46,648 bases of DNA from Alphaproteobacteria bacterium (GCA_015062585.1 SUUJ01000010.1:1-46648), one strand, 5' to 3'; positions 26,593-34,756 are shown, counted from the first letter of the stretch. A program made the numbers and translations. The notes: generated by a model not told the origin, from the letters alone.

Positions 26593-27498
26593 ATGACAAC
26601 GATTACAATTGCTTATGCTCCTGATAATAACAGAATTACGCTTACTCTTACATCTATGGCTTCAGTGCTAAAAAATGCTAAGAAAAATGATGAAATCGAA
26701 TTTGTAATTCTTTATTCTCCTAACCATTTGGATGAAAAGTTTTTGCCTATTTTTGATAATCTGCAGGCAATCAAACCTTATAAACTAAATACAATTAAAA
26801 TTGACGAGAAAATTTTTGATAACTTCCCTTGCAGTGAATGGGTTACTATCGAATCATGGTTTTGCTCATTATTAGCAGACCTTTTACCCAATAATGACAA
26901 AGTTTTGTATATGCACTGTGATACTATGGTCAGAAATTCTTTAGACACCCTGTTCAAAACAGAACTAAATGATAATTTGGTGGGCGTTGTTGAAGATATT
27001 TATTATTCAAAACAAAATTCTAAAAGACTTATGCTTAGCGACAATAACTATTTTAATTCCGGAGTTATACTTGTTAATGCAAAAGCTTGGAGAAAAGCTG
27101 ACTTTTATAACAAATTGCGTAACATTGTTCTTATTGACCGAAAAATAACCAATGAACAAGATGCCTTAAACAAAGCTTGTGACACAAAAAAAACTATTTT
27201 GTCACCTAAATACAATTTTATGCAAATATGGTGGAAAAAATCAACTCATGAATATGATGAAGCATATTTAAGAGAATATGAAAAGTCGTCTGATAAACCG
27301 CTTATCGTTCACTTTATCGGTGTTAAACCTACCTCATTATCTTGCAAAAACAAATTTGTTGATGAATTTGCCGATTATGTAAAATTAGTGCCGGCTTATG
27401 ATGTCTTGCAAAAAGAAATTAAACAATCAGCCAAAGTTGAGAAAAAGTCTTTTTGGAAAAAAGCCATTAAACTCATAAAAGAAAAGATAAAAAAATAA
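26593..27498 (+). CDS. family 8 glycosyltransferase (LPS-type)
   Basis: Retaining glycosyltransferase likely to act on surface glycans. The 301 residues follow the GT8 plan: TITIAYAPDNNRITLTLTSM (nucleotide-sugar site), WVTIESWFCSLLADLLPNND, KVLYMHCDTMV at the metal-binding DxD position, FNSGVILVN, and IVHFIGVKPTS. The first Asp of the usual DxD is His here (HCD), which could alter metal binding. A basic, Lys-rich tail (SFWKKAIKLIKEKIKK) may bind the inner membrane. It opens an accessory region containing acyltransferase and transporter genes. Confidence 0.85.
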   Translation: MTTITIAYAPDNNRITLTLTSMASVLKNAKKNDEIEFVILYSPNHLDEKFLPIFDNLQAIKPYKLNTIKIDEKIFDNFPCSEWVTIESWFCSLLADLLPNNDKVLYMHCDTMVRNSLDTLFKTELNDNLVGVVEDIYYSKQNSKRLMLSDNNYFNSGVILVNAKAWRKADFYNKLRNIVLIDRKITNEQDALNKACDTKKTILSPKYNFMQIWWKKSTHEYDEAYLREYEKSSDKPLIVHFIGVKPTSLSCKNKFVDEFADYVKLVPAYDVLQKEIKQSAKVEKKSFWKKAIKLIKEKIKK

Positions 27499-27601
27499 AA
27501 CTCACTCTTGGATATTTTTTTAACAAAGACGATTAAGGTGTTGAAAATATATTGTTTTTACACAGAATATAAAAAAAATGAAAAAAAATGAAAAAAAATA
27601 C

Positions 27602-27629
27602 TTGATTATTTTTTATTTGTGTGTATAAA
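27602..27629 (+). promoter_or_regulatory. tRNA-Val promoter
   Basis: TTGATT (27602-27607), 16-base spacer, TATAAA (27624-27629). The following CTCGTAACGA (27635-27644) recurs in inverted orientation near 31769, in front of the rearranged tRNA-Pro locus, so it may be a shared start-site element of stable-RNA promoters in this genome. Three 10-base A-rich near-repeats (27570-27600) lie upstream. Confidence 0.55.
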
Positions 27630-27648
27630 CATATCTCGTAACGACGAT

Positions 27649-27724
27649 GGGCGCTTAGCTCAGCTGGAAGAGCATCTCGTTTACACCGAGAGGGTCGGGA
27701 GTTCGAACCTCTCAGCGCCCACCA
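27649..27724 (+). tRNA. tRNA-Val (anticodon TAC)
   Basis: Full cloverleaf: acceptor GGGCGCT/AGCGCCC, D-arm GCTC/GAGC, anticodon stem TCTCG/CGAGA with loop TTTACAC (anticodon TAC), T-arm GGGAG/CTCTC with TTCGAAC, discriminator A and encoded CCA. It reads valine codons. Confidence 0.97.
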
Positions 27725-27730
27725 ATTTTA

Positions 27731-27757
27731 AGCCACCTTCTCAGGTGGCTTTTTTTG
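27731..27757 (+). terminator. rho-independent terminator of tRNA-Val
   Basis: Perfect 8-bp stem AGCCACCT/AGGTGGCT (27731-27738 with 27743-27750), TCTC loop, then a T-run. Confidence 0.92.
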
Positions 27758-27782
27758 ATATTAACGGAGTTTGTGAACTTAT

Positions 27783-28907
27783 ATGATACAGTATATAAAA
27801 AACTTCTTTGTCTGTAAAAACAAATCTGGCACAAACAGAGATTTAGGCTATGATTTCATTCGCTTTTTTGCAATGTTGTCTGTGGTAATATATCATATGA
27901 TAACATCTTTGCTTGATTTAAGATATCACATAGCATCATCATTAGATTATATAATAATACATAATCCCCTTATACTCGGATATATCGGTGTTGCATTGTT
28001 TTTTATGTTATCAGGAGCACTACTTATAAATAAATATGTATCAAATTTTAATATCTTAAACTTTTATAAAACCAGATTTTTAAGAATTGAAGCAGCTAAT
28101 ATTGTAATTTCAGTAATTGTGTTTTGGATTTTGTTTTGTTATAAAAATAATATCATATTCAACGATTTTTTAGGTTTGCTAATTTCATTTTTAGGGCTCG
28201 GATATGGAGAAATATTATGGAGTAAACTTCATATAAATACAATATAGCTGGCAGGTGCTTGGTTTACTGCAGTTATTGTTGTTCTTTACCTATTATTTCC
28301 TCTGTTAAGATGGATTTTTATTAAACATTTAATAATCGGAAATATCTTTATACCCATTGTATTTTTACTAAATCTGGAATTTGAAATACTAACTCACAAT
28401 GATGGTTGGTTTTCCATAACTAACGGAATAATGTGTTTTTGGATGGGAATGATGTTTGAAAGGTATAAACATTTATTTTCCAACAAAAAACTAATTTATT
28501 TCATCTTTCTACTTACAATATTATATTGGATTATAAACCCGCAATTATTTGGAAAATATAAATACTTTTCTTGTTTTATTTTTTCTTGTTTCCTGTTTGT
28601 ATCACTTTATCAAATTAAATTCTCAAACATATTTACTAATTTTGTATGCAAATATAATTATGAAATTTATTTGATACATCAAAAATTATTTTTGACGGCA
28701 CTTCCGCTGTTATTGATTAGGAATTACACCTATTTGCAATTGTTCCTTGTTTTTTCTTTTTTGTTATTACTTGTATTTTTATTCTCTGTTTGTTTACAAA
28801 ACATAGCAAAAAAATTCATAACAATTAGCGGGTTATTAAAATTTTTGGTATTACAATTTGCAATAATAATATTGGTACAAATGAGTGTAGTATTTAATAT
28901 TTTATAA
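27783..28907 (+). pseudogene. acyltransferase family 3 membrane protein, interrupted by in-frame TAG
   Basis: The family O-acylates surface sugars in the inner membrane. The N-terminal part has RDLGYDFIRFFAMLSVVIYH, with the conserved His, and the helix GYIGVALFFMLSGAL with the conserved segment; the rest is a series of membrane helices ending near 28907. The frame is continuous from 27783 to 28907 except for one TAG at 28245-28247. The second half (first internal ATG at 28431) stays in the same frame, so only one base change separates it from a 374-residue protein. TAG is an ordinary stop elsewhere in the window, so recoding is not expected. It could be a recent pseudogene, a strain mixture or a sequencing error. 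Confidence 0.75.
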
Positions 28908-28917
28908 GGGATTGTAT

Positions 28918-29799
28918 ATGTGGTTTGTTTTTGCTCTTATTACCAGCTTGGTTAATGCTTTTTATTTTATTTGCAGTCAGTTCAGCAAATTAAAGGCTGA
29001 TTTGTTTATAGTTTATCGCGGATTTATTGCCGCATTGGTAACCACTCCTTTGATTTTTGTGTTTCCTATAAATTTTCCTTGGGAATTTTATGGCGTTATT
29101 TTATTTCAAGGATTTGCCATTTCGTATATGGATTATTGCTATTTTAAGGCTTTTCACAAATATGGTGCTGAAAATGTAAATGCTATAACACCGCTATCCG
29201 TGATTATTACTTTCAGCTTATGGTTGCTGATTGATCCTAATATAGTTCAAGTATATTTACAAACCCCTTACCGCTCTCTACTCATAGTTTTATCAATAAT
29301 TGCAATTATTTTTTCTGTTATAAAATATCAAAATAAACCCATCGGTTTAAGGTGTTTGAAATATGTCTTTCCAATATTGTTTATTTCATCATTGACTGAT
29401 ATAAGCAACAAAATAATAATGAACCATGCAAATAATCACATTATCATAGCATCAATATATCGTGTTGCTCTGACCGGTTGGATAATCGGAATTATTAACA
29501 CACTTGGCTGTATAAAAAAAGGTTATGCAATAAAAGAAGTTTTTAATACTGAAAATTTTAACAAATCATTGTTTATTGTTTTACTTATTTTAAGTATGAT
29601 TTCATTAAATTTAGCAATGTATTACACCCCTAACCCTGCTTATTGCTCTGCAATAATTTATATGTCGGTTATTTGGATTATGGTTATAAATCAAATAAGA
29701 TTTATATATGGTTACAAATCCATTCATCAACAAATTGAAAGAAAATGGATTTTTTCTTTATTGTTTGCAGCAATCGTTTTGGTGCTGGTTACTAATTAA
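28918..29799 (+). CDS. EamA/DMT-superfamily membrane transporter
   Basis: 293 residues with about ten hydrophobic helices in two similar halves, as in drug/metabolite exporters. Cues are MWFVFALITSLVNAFYFICS at the start, AFHKYGAENVNAITPLSV near the end of the first half (the usual positions of conserved Pro), and AMYYTPNPAYCSAIIYMSVI in the second half. The ATG at 28918 is preferred over the TTG at 28912 because AAGGG (28906-28910) is correctly spaced. It lies 10 bases after the broken acyltransferase, so they likely formed one transcript. The substrate is unknown; a lipid-linked sugar or amino-acid role would fit the glycan neighbours. Confidence 0.8.
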   Translation: MWFVFALITSLVNAFYFICSQFSKLKADLFIVYRGFIAALVTTPLIFVFPINFPWEFYGVILFQGFAISYMDYCYFKAFHKYGAENVNAITPLSVIITFSLWLLIDPNIVQVYLQTPYRSLLIVLSIIAIIFSVIKYQNKPIGLRCLKYVFPILFISSLTDISNKIIMNHANNHIIIASIYRVALTGWIIGIINTLGCIKKGYAIKEVFNTENFNKSLFIVLLILSMISLNLAMYYTPNPAYCSAIIYMSVIWIMVINQIRFIYGYKSIHQQIERKWIFSLLFAAIVLVLVTN

Positions 29800-29801
29800 A
29801 T

Positions 29802-29818
29802 ACGGATTGGCTCCGCCG
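29802..29818. repeat. 17-bp direct repeat, left copy
   Basis: ACGGATTGGCTCCGCCG, identical to 31196-31212. The two copies bracket the gene at 29899-30960. GC-rich in an AT-rich setting. Confidence 0.8.
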
Positions 29819-29835
29819 AAACTTCTGTTTTATTA

Positions 29836-29864
29836 TTGTTTATTTATCAGAATTATGATATAAT
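29836..29864 (+). promoter_or_regulatory. sigma-70-like promoter for the orphan gene at 29899
   Basis: TTGTTT (29836-29841), 17-base spacer, perfect TATAAT (29859-29864). GGAGAG at about 29886 serves as ribosome site. Confidence 0.6.
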
Positions 29865-29898
29865 TGCTCTATAATCAGTTTATTGTGGAGAGCTGTTA

Positions 29899-30960
29899 AT
29901 GTCTAATCTACTCAATAAAGAAACAGGTTTTAAAATAGCAACTATTCCTGAAGAACTCCCTCCATTAAGAAAGGGATATTTTCGTGTTGTCCATCAAACA
30001 TGTTCTATACATGCTGAATCATTAGCAGAAAAAGGCTTAGTTTATAATAAAAAATATGCCGGAATGGGAAAAAATCCTTATGACAAAAATTATATGGATG
30101 CTGGATACATGTCTGTCCAATATAGTGAAGAAGGATTTTGGGATAGGCTTACAGATGATGGCACTAGACATATGAACTCTGATGTGATTGCAATTTTTGA
30201 TATGCCCGCAGAAGAATATACGGCTCACCTTAACCCAGACCTTGCTTGCTACCTTAACGGAACAATATCCAGAGGATATATGGTGGGGATAATTCCAAAT
30301 TATGGAACTAAGGATTTACAAACAGAACAAAGATTATCAGTTTCAGAAATGGAAGAAAAAAAACGTATAGCAAAATCAAATCCTTTGCCTCCCCTATATG
30401 AAACACCTAATTGGCGAGAAAACATAGAGAAAGCGTGGAAAACTTTTTTTTCTAAACAAACAGAAATCGATGATATATTTCTCCGTAATCACCAAAATGA
30501 TGATGGGGAAAGTAATACTTATTCTGGAACAAATGATGCTGAATGGGATTGGGTTGATTTTGGGAGTGAAACCGAAGCAAATAACAATACGGGAGAAAGC
30601 AGTTTTGATGATTGGTCTGATTTTAATGATAACAACGAAACGGATACAAGTGTATTTTCTCCTGAACCTGAATATATTTATAATGAAGTAACTGGCGAGT
30701 TTAACTATAAAAATCCAGAGTTTCAACAAAAAGCAGAACAAAGGCGTAAACAAAAATTAGAAAATCAAGATTATTTACAATATAAACTTGAACGAATTAA
30801 AAAGAAGTTAGGTTATAAAAAATTAGACGAAGATATAGGAAAGACCGGGGACAGTTGCTCAGGTGAAGTATCTGAAACACATAGACAAGTTTCTCAAATA
30901 CAAACAGAAACAGCAAAAACTTCTCCTGCAAGATTTAAGGAAATAATAAGAAATAGATAA
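29899..30960 (+). CDS. orphan protein, N-terminal domain possibly ADP-ribosyltransferase-like
   Basis: 353 residues, soluble, unrecognised. The N-terminal 140 residues look like a compact domain: YFRVVHQTCSIHAESLAEKG at the start, a middle GYMSVQYSEEGFWDRL, and VIAIFDMPAEEYTAHLN leading to SRGYMVGIIPNY. The pattern xRVxHxT...AESxxxxGL recalls mono-ADP-ribosyltransferase-fold toxins, but I cannot confirm catalytic residues. The middle (about 200-250) is acidic, Asp/Asn/Trp-rich and low complexity. The end is charged and coiled-coil-like (KAEQRRKQKLENQDYLQYKL). It has its own promoter and is bracketed by 17-bp repeats, suggesting recent acquisition. Confidence 0.6.
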   Translation: MSNLLNKETGFKIATIPEELPPLRKGYFRVVHQTCSIHAESLAEKGLVYNKKYAGMGKNPYDKNYMDAGYMSVQYSEEGFWDRLTDDGTRHMNSDVIAIFDMPAEEYTAHLNPDLACYLNGTISRGYMVGIIPNYGTKDLQTEQRLSVSEMEEKKRIAKSNPLPPLYETPNWRENIEKAWKTFFSKQTEIDDIFLRNHQNDDGESNTYSGTNDAEWDWVDFGSETEANNNTGESSFDDWSDFNDNNETDTSVFSPEPEYIYNEVTGEFNYKNPEFQQKAEQRRKQKLENQDYLQYKLERIKKKLGYKKLDEDIGKTGDSCSGEVSETHRQVSQIQTETAKTSPARFKEIIRNR

Positions 30961-31101
30961 TATGATAATATACATGCATTATGAAATTATATATCGTCTG
31001 CCTACCGTTTGTTTGGTGCCGTTACGAAAACTTTGTTTTCTACTTGCTCGAACAACTAAGTTTTGCAATAAATGTTATTTAATGCAAAACTAAGAGAAGT
31101 T

Positions 31102-31192
31102 TCGAACCTACTTCTGTAGGTTCAAATCCTGAGTCCCCAATCCAATAAAAAAAGACACCACAAGGGTGTCCTTTTTTATTGGTCGGGACTAT
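31102..31192. repeat. 91-bp perfect direct repeat, copy A (contains tRNA-Pro 3' fragment and terminator)
   Basis: Identical to 31270-31360. It begins with a perfect hairpin (GAACCTAC-TTCT-GTAGGTTC). It includes a sequence reading like a decayed tRNA 3' half on the plus strand (AGGTTCAAATCCTGAGTCCC), the terminator hairpin GACACC/GGTGTC, and on the minus strand the CCA and last ten bases of tRNA-Pro. Confidence 0.9.
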
Positions 31193-31195
31193 TTA

Positions 31196-31269
31196 ACGGA
31201 TTGGCTCCGCCGCACAGGCGCTCATCGGCATCGCCGACCGGCGTTCTTTCGCCCGCCTTTCGCTGGTAG
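31196..31269. repeat. GC-rich interspersed-repeat candidate, begins with the 17-bp repeat
   Basis: The block (31196-31269) is much richer in G+C than its surroundings and has many short self-complementary words (GGCGCTC, GCCGACCGGCG, GCGGGCG-type). Its first 17 bases recur at 29802-29818. The sharp composition change and repetition suggest a small interspersed repeat or the relic of an inserted element. Confidence 0.5.
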
Positions 31270-31360
31270 TCGAACCTACTTCTGTAGGTTCAAATCCTGA
31301 GTCCCCAATCCAATAAAAAAAGACACCACAAGGGTGTCCTTTTTTATTGGTCGGGACTAT
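31270..31360. repeat. 91-bp perfect direct repeat, copy B
   Basis: Second copy of 31102-31192, offset by 168 bases. This copy runs into the intact tRNA-Pro gene and supplies its terminator. Confidence 0.9.
31315..31344 (-). terminator. rho-independent terminator of tRNA-Pro
   Basis: On the minus strand, GGACACC...GGTGTC forms a hairpin followed by a T-run (the A-run at 31314-31321). The flanking T-run on the plus strand makes it symmetrical, so it may act both ways. A second identical copy is inside repeat copy A. Confidence 0.85.
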
Positions 31361-31424
31361 AGGATTCGAACCTACGACATCTTGCTCCCAAAGCAAGCGC
31401 TCTACCAGGCTGAGCTAAGTCCCG
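31348..31424 (-). tRNA. tRNA-Pro (anticodon TGG)
   Basis: Minus-strand cloverleaf: acceptor CGGGACT/AGTCCCG, D-arm GCTC/GAGC, anticodon stem CTTGC with loop CTTTGGGA (anticodon TGG), T-arm GTAGG/CCTAT-type with TTCGAAT, discriminator A and encoded CCA (31348-31350). It is the only intact tRNA-Pro in the window, flanked by fragments of itself on both sides. Confidence 0.95.
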
Positions 31425-31507
31425 AATATATTCTTAACTTCTAATAATACTTTCGCAATCTGTCTTACGACATCTTTCTTGCTCGTAAGCTCGCTAAAGC
31501 TTGCTAA
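31387..31507. repeat. 121-bp perfect direct repeat, copy C (tRNA-Pro 5' half plus upstream leader)
   Basis: Identical to 31628-31748, offset by 241 bases. It covers the 5' half of the intact tRNA-Pro up to the anticodon and about 83 bases of upstream sequence. Confidence 0.92.
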
Positions 31508-31589
31508 CTCGCTTCGGTCACTTGTTTTATAAATTCGTTGCGGTTGCTTACGCTTCCCTTACTCATTAACAAAACTACGCCTCTTGCGG

Positions 31590-31619
31590 TAAAAATAACC
31601 GGAGTAACGGTTATTTTTA
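31590..31619. terminator. terminator-like hairpin between repeat copies
   Basis: Perfect 12-bp stem TAAAAATAACCG/CGGTTATTTTTA (31590-31601 with 31608-31619) with a short loop. A/T runs on each side allow function on either strand. It lies between the apparent old tRNA promoter and the intact tRNA-Pro. Confidence 0.65.
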
Positions 31620-31627
31620 TCCTCGAG

Positions 31628-31665
31628 CCCAAAGCAAGCGCTCTACCAGGCTGAGCTAAGTCCCG
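31628..31665 (-). pseudogene. tRNA-Pro 5'-half fragment
   Basis: 38 bases identical to the 5' half of the intact tRNA-Pro (acceptor 5' strand, D-arm, anticodon arm through TGGG), then an abrupt switch to unrelated sequence (CTCGAGG on the minus strand). It cannot fold as a tRNA. It is part of repeat copy D. Confidence 0.9.
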
Positions 31666-31748
31666 AATATATTCTTAACTTCTAATAATACTTTCGCAAT
31701 CTGTCTTACGACATCTTTCTTGCTCGTAAGCTCGCTAAAGCTTGCTAA
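31628..31748. repeat. 121-bp perfect direct repeat, copy D
   Basis: Second copy of 31387-31507. The two are identical over the full length, so the duplication is recent or kept uniform by gene conversion. Confidence 0.92.
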
Positions 31749-31827
31749 GGCCCGAAAGGATTATTATTCGTTACGAGGTATTTTCTTAATATATTATTTT
31801 TATAAAATCAAGCATTTTTTTGCTATG

Positions 31828-33114
31828 TTATTTAATAAATTCAAATTTAGATAAATTTTCTTGGCTTATCTTTACTTTGAAATACATTTTTTCATCATTT
31901 GCCTTGCACGAAATAACCTCTGAATTGGCGTGCAACCAAGCAATTTTCTTTCCGTCTGATACATCCAGGCTAATTTCGGTTACCGCAAAATCCATTGACA
32001 GTTTGTCATCTATCAATTTTAACAATTTATCACATCCCTTGCCGCTGATTGCCGATAGCCCTACTATACCCGGTTTTTGTTTAGATAATAATTCTTGTTT
32101 TTTAATATCATCAAACAAATCAATTTTATTTAATACTTCTATGTATTTTGGTGATTTTTCAAAATTGTTAAAACCCAAACTTTCTAAAACCTTTAGGACA
32201 TCGGCTTTTTGCTCCTTGCTGTTTGGTGACGAAATATCTCTTATATGTACAACCAAATCAGCTGACAACACTTCTTCCAAGGTTGCCCTGAAAGACATAA
32301 CCAATTCGTGTGGTAAATCCGAAATAAAACCCACCGTATCAGATAAAATAACTTCTTTGCCTGATGGCAATTTTATCTTGCGCATAGACGGATCCAAGGT
32401 TGCAAACAGTAAATCTTTGGCAAAAACATTACTGTTAGAAAGCTTGTTATATAAAGTCGATTTTCCGGCATTAGTATATCCGACAAATGCAACTGACGGA
32501 TAAGGAACCCTTTTTCTGGCAGAACGCTGTATAAGGCGTGTTTGTTTAACTTTTTCCAAACTCTGTTTAATTTTTAAGATTTTATCATCAATTATACGCC
32601 TATCCAACTCGATTTGTGTTTCTCCGGGACCTCCTAAGAATCCGGCACCTCCTCGTTGGCGTTCAAGGTGTGTCCAACTTCGCACCAAACGGCTGCGTTG
32701 ATAGGTTAAATGTGCAAGTTCTACCTGAAGTTTACCTTCTTTAGTCTGTGCTCTTTCGCCAAAAATCTCTAATATAAGCGCAGTCCTGTCAATAACCTTT
32801 ACTTGAAGTTTTTTTTCTAAATTGCGTTGTTGGATCGGGGTTAAGGAACAATCAAATATGACTAACTCTATTTTCTGCTCTTCGATTTCTTTGAGCAGTC
32901 TGTCAATAACGCCTTGTCCTACCAATGTTGCGGGCTTAACATTTCTTACTTTGGCAATTTCTTTGTAGCATACATCTAAATTGATGGCCAAAGCAAGCCC
33001 TTCGGCCTCTTCCAATCTGGCTTCGGCAGACAAAGATATCTTTTGCCCTAAAATATCGGGAAAAACAATTCCGGACTTTATCGAAGGCTTTTCACAAAAC
33101 TCAACAAACGACAA
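31828..33114 (-). CDS. hflX: HflX GTPase
   Basis: Ribosome-splitting GTPase of the Obg-HflX superfamily, active in stress. The 428 residues contain the HflX N-terminal domain ([17 protein letters not shown] and [17 protein letters not shown]), the linker [18 protein letters not shown], and the G-domain: G1 [13 protein letters not shown]3 [11 protein letters not shown]4 NKID and G5 SAISGKG. The only possible start between the hfq stop and the conserved region is a TTG at 33114, nine bases after that stop and in the same frame. It forms the usual hfq-hflX pair. Confidence 0.95.
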   Translation of the reverse strand: MSFVEFCEKPSIKSGIVFPDILGQKISLSAEARLEEAEGLALAINLDVCYKEIAKVRNVKPATLVGQGVIDRLLKEIEEQKIELVIFDCSLTPIQQRNLEKKLQVKVIDRTALILEIFGERAQTKEGKLQVELAHLTYQRSRLVRSWTHLERQRGGAGFLGGPGETQIELDRRIIDDKILKIKQSLEKVKQTRLIQRSARKRVPYPSVAFVGYTNAGKSTLYNKLSNSNVFAKDLLFATLDPSMRKIKLPSGKEVILSDTVGFISDLPHELVMSFRATLEEVLSADLVVHIRDISSPNSKEQKADVLKVLESLGFNNFEKSPKYIEVLNKIDLFDDIKKQELLSKQKPGIVGLSAISGKGCDKLLKLIDDKLSMDFAVTEISLDVSDGKKIAWLHANSEVISCKANDEKMYFKVKISQENLSKFEFIK

Positions 33115-33123
33115 GGTTGTATC

Positions 33124-33330
33124 TTAAAGCTCTACGGCTTCACCCGGCATAATTGTTGAAACAGCGTGTTTATAAATAAGCTGTGTATGTCCGTCACGAC
33201 GAAGTAGCAAAGATTCATTATCAAAAAATGTGATAATTCCCTGCAATTTAACGCCATTTACCAAAAATACGGTTACTGAAATTTCTTCTTTTTGAAGTTT
33301 TGTTAAAAAGTCATTATTTTTTTCACTCAT
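33124..33330 (-). CDS. hfq: RNA chaperone Hfq
   Basis: Hexameric Sm-like protein that pairs small RNAs with mRNAs. The 68 residues contain [32 protein letters not shown] and the Sm2 motif [12 protein letters not shown]. The rim/proximal residues of the family are mostly kept (RRDGHTQL). The segment normally FDNFCVLL reads FDNESLLL. It has no long C-terminal tail, as is usual in alphaproteobacteria. It is followed by hflX. Confidence 0.96.
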   Translation of the reverse strand: MSEKNNDFLTKLQKEEISVTVFLVNGVKLQGIITFFDNESLLLRRDGHTQLIYKHAVSTIMPGEAVEL

Positions 33331-33400
33331 AGGTTTTATCCTTTTTTTATTTTTTATTGCTTTAATTCTAATAATATTTTTTCTTATATGTCAAAGATTT

Positions 33401-34756
33401 TTAGCAAAAAACATGTTCTGCCTGTTTTATCATTGTCGAATCGACATAGATTAACAATAAATCATTGAGTTCAAATTTTGATGTCGGATCCGGATGAATA
33501 AGTTCATTGCCTCTTAGAACTCCCACGACTCTACACATCTTCGGCAAGTTAAGCTCACCTATTCTTTTGTGACAATATTCGACATCTTCACTTAATTTTA
33601 TTTCCCATATTTCGCCCATTCCTCTGGCAATGGAGTATGCTTGGCGCAGTTTGGCTTTTCTTATTTCTTTTAACATACCCGAAATTGTAATAGAACTGCG
33701 ATTTATCAATATATTATCTGTATTGTTAAACATCAAGTTGCTGGATGATGGTGTATTTATCACCGATATTGTAGTACTTACGCCACTTTTAGCAGCCATC
33801 AATGAGGCCAACAAATTATCCTTGTCATTGTCTGTTACGGCTATTACTGCATCTGCATGCGTTAAATCAGCCTCTTTTAAGATGACATCATTCATCATCT
33901 CGCCCTGAATTACCACTGTGCGATTCAAGTTCTTGGCTAAAATTCTCGCCTTGTCCAAATCTTCTTCAACCAAACGCGATGAAATTATAGTATCATCATT
34001 TTCAATCTTATTACCGATATATTCCGAAATTTCGTTTCCGCCAAAAACAACCAATCTTTCATTTGCGGGTTTTTCCATGCCGAATATTGATATTGCATTG
34101 TATACTTTTTCTGCTTCTACAAGAATATTTATTTGATCGTTATTTTGAATTACATCGTACATATCAGGCAAAAAACTGACATTATCTCTGATAATATTTA
34201 CAAAACCGATGTGAAAATCATCTTGTCTGGAAAGCTCAACCAAAGGAATATTAAGCAAGGGACAATTTTCGTTAATATTTAAGGTCACTATACTGTATTT
34301 TCCGTCAAATACCGGTAATATTCCTGCACAGCCGGGATATTGCAATATTTTTAATATTTGCTCGGCGATATCAATATTTGGTGAAATAAGCAAATCTACA
34401 GGTATGTGATTATCATTATATAACATTCCCCAAAGCGGGTCGGTAAATGTTTCGGAATTTACGCTGGCAATTTTTTTAGGAATATCAAATAAAGTATATG
34501 CAAGTTGGCAAATAATCATATTTACTTCATCTGATTCGGTAAGTGCCAAAATCATATCGCAATCTTTTGCCCCTGCTCTTTCCAATATATCAGGGTGTGA
34601 AGGCTTGCCTAAAACCGGCAAAACATCAAATTCTTTAGAAACATCGTCTAAATTGCGAGGATTTTCATCAATAACGATAATATCGTTATTTCCTTTTACC
34701 AAATAACTGACTGCACTTTTACCGACTTGAGTTGCACCGCATACAATAATCTTCAT
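33401..34756 (-). CDS. trkA: Trk potassium-uptake regulatory subunit TrkA
   Basis: Peripheral NAD(H)-binding subunit that gates TrkH/TrkG potassium channels. The 451 residues contain two RCK modules: the first opens MKIIVCGATQVGKSAVSYL with EVNMIICQLAYTLF; the second has RLVVFGGNEISEYIG and DAVIAVTDNDKDNLLASLMA. Each is followed by an RCK-C domain. The first nucleotide loop reads GATQVG where GxGxxG is usual, so that half may bind poorly. The start at 34756 (AAGGAA site) is preferred over 34786. No trkH in the window. It begins four bases after the dusB stop, where most alphaproteobacteria have ntrBCYX. Confidence 0.93.
   Translation of the reverse strand: MKIIVCGATQVGKSAVSYLVKGNNDIIVIDENPRNLDDVSKEFDVLPVLGKPSHPDILERAGAKDCDMILALTESDEVNMIICQLAYTLFDIPKKIASVNSETFTDPLWGMLYNDNHIPVDLLISPNIDIAEQILKILQYPGCAGILPVFDGKYSIVTLNINENCPLLNIPLVELSRQDDFHIGFVNIIRDNVSFLPDMYDVIQNNDQINILVEAEKVYNAISIFGMEKPANERLVVFGGNEISEYIGNKIENDDTIISSRLVEEDLDKARILAKNLNRTVVIQGEMMNDVILKEADLTHADAVIAVTDNDKDNLLASLMAAKSGVSTTISVINTPSSSNLMFNNTDNILINRSSITISGMLKEIRKAKLRQAYSIARGMGEIWEIKLSEDVEYCHKRIGELNLPKMCRVVGVLRGNELIHPDPTSKFELNDLLLIYVDSTMIKQAEHVFC

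Larger units (their letters stand above)
30961..31347. other. non-coding rearranged region left of tRNA-Pro
   Basis: 387 bases without a credible gene. It holds: a 15-bp inverted repeat with one mismatch and a GTT loop (31059-31073 with 31077-31091); direct-repeat copy A (31102-31192); a GC-rich block that begins with the 17-bp repeat (31196-31269); and most of copy B. A frame across this area on the minus strand would read through the tRNA and repeats and is not considered a gene. Confidence 0.75.
31425..31827. other. non-coding region upstream of tRNA-Pro with duplicated leader and old promoter
   Basis: 403 bases with no gene. It contains the rest of repeat copy C, a 120-base spacer (31508-31627) with a terminator-like hairpin, repeat copy D, and near 31769-31815 (minus) a likely original tRNA promoter: TTGATT followed at normal distance by an A/T-rich -10 area and CTCGTAACGA, as in front of tRNA-Val. 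A transcript from there would run through the tRNA fragment and the hairpin before reaching the intact tRNA. Confidence 0.6.

Noticed and set aside
28245..28247. Genome-wide TAG recoding
   Set aside because: TAG ends other intact genes here (for example at 2076-2078 and 40543-40545).
31193..31396. 67-residue minus-strand frame
   Set aside because: It runs through the tRNA-Pro gene, its terminator and the GC-rich repeat; the peptide is a translation of non-coding repeats.
31102..31748. CRISPR array
   Set aside because: Two pairs of long repeats with tRNA content, not many short regularly spaced repeats; no cas genes in the window.
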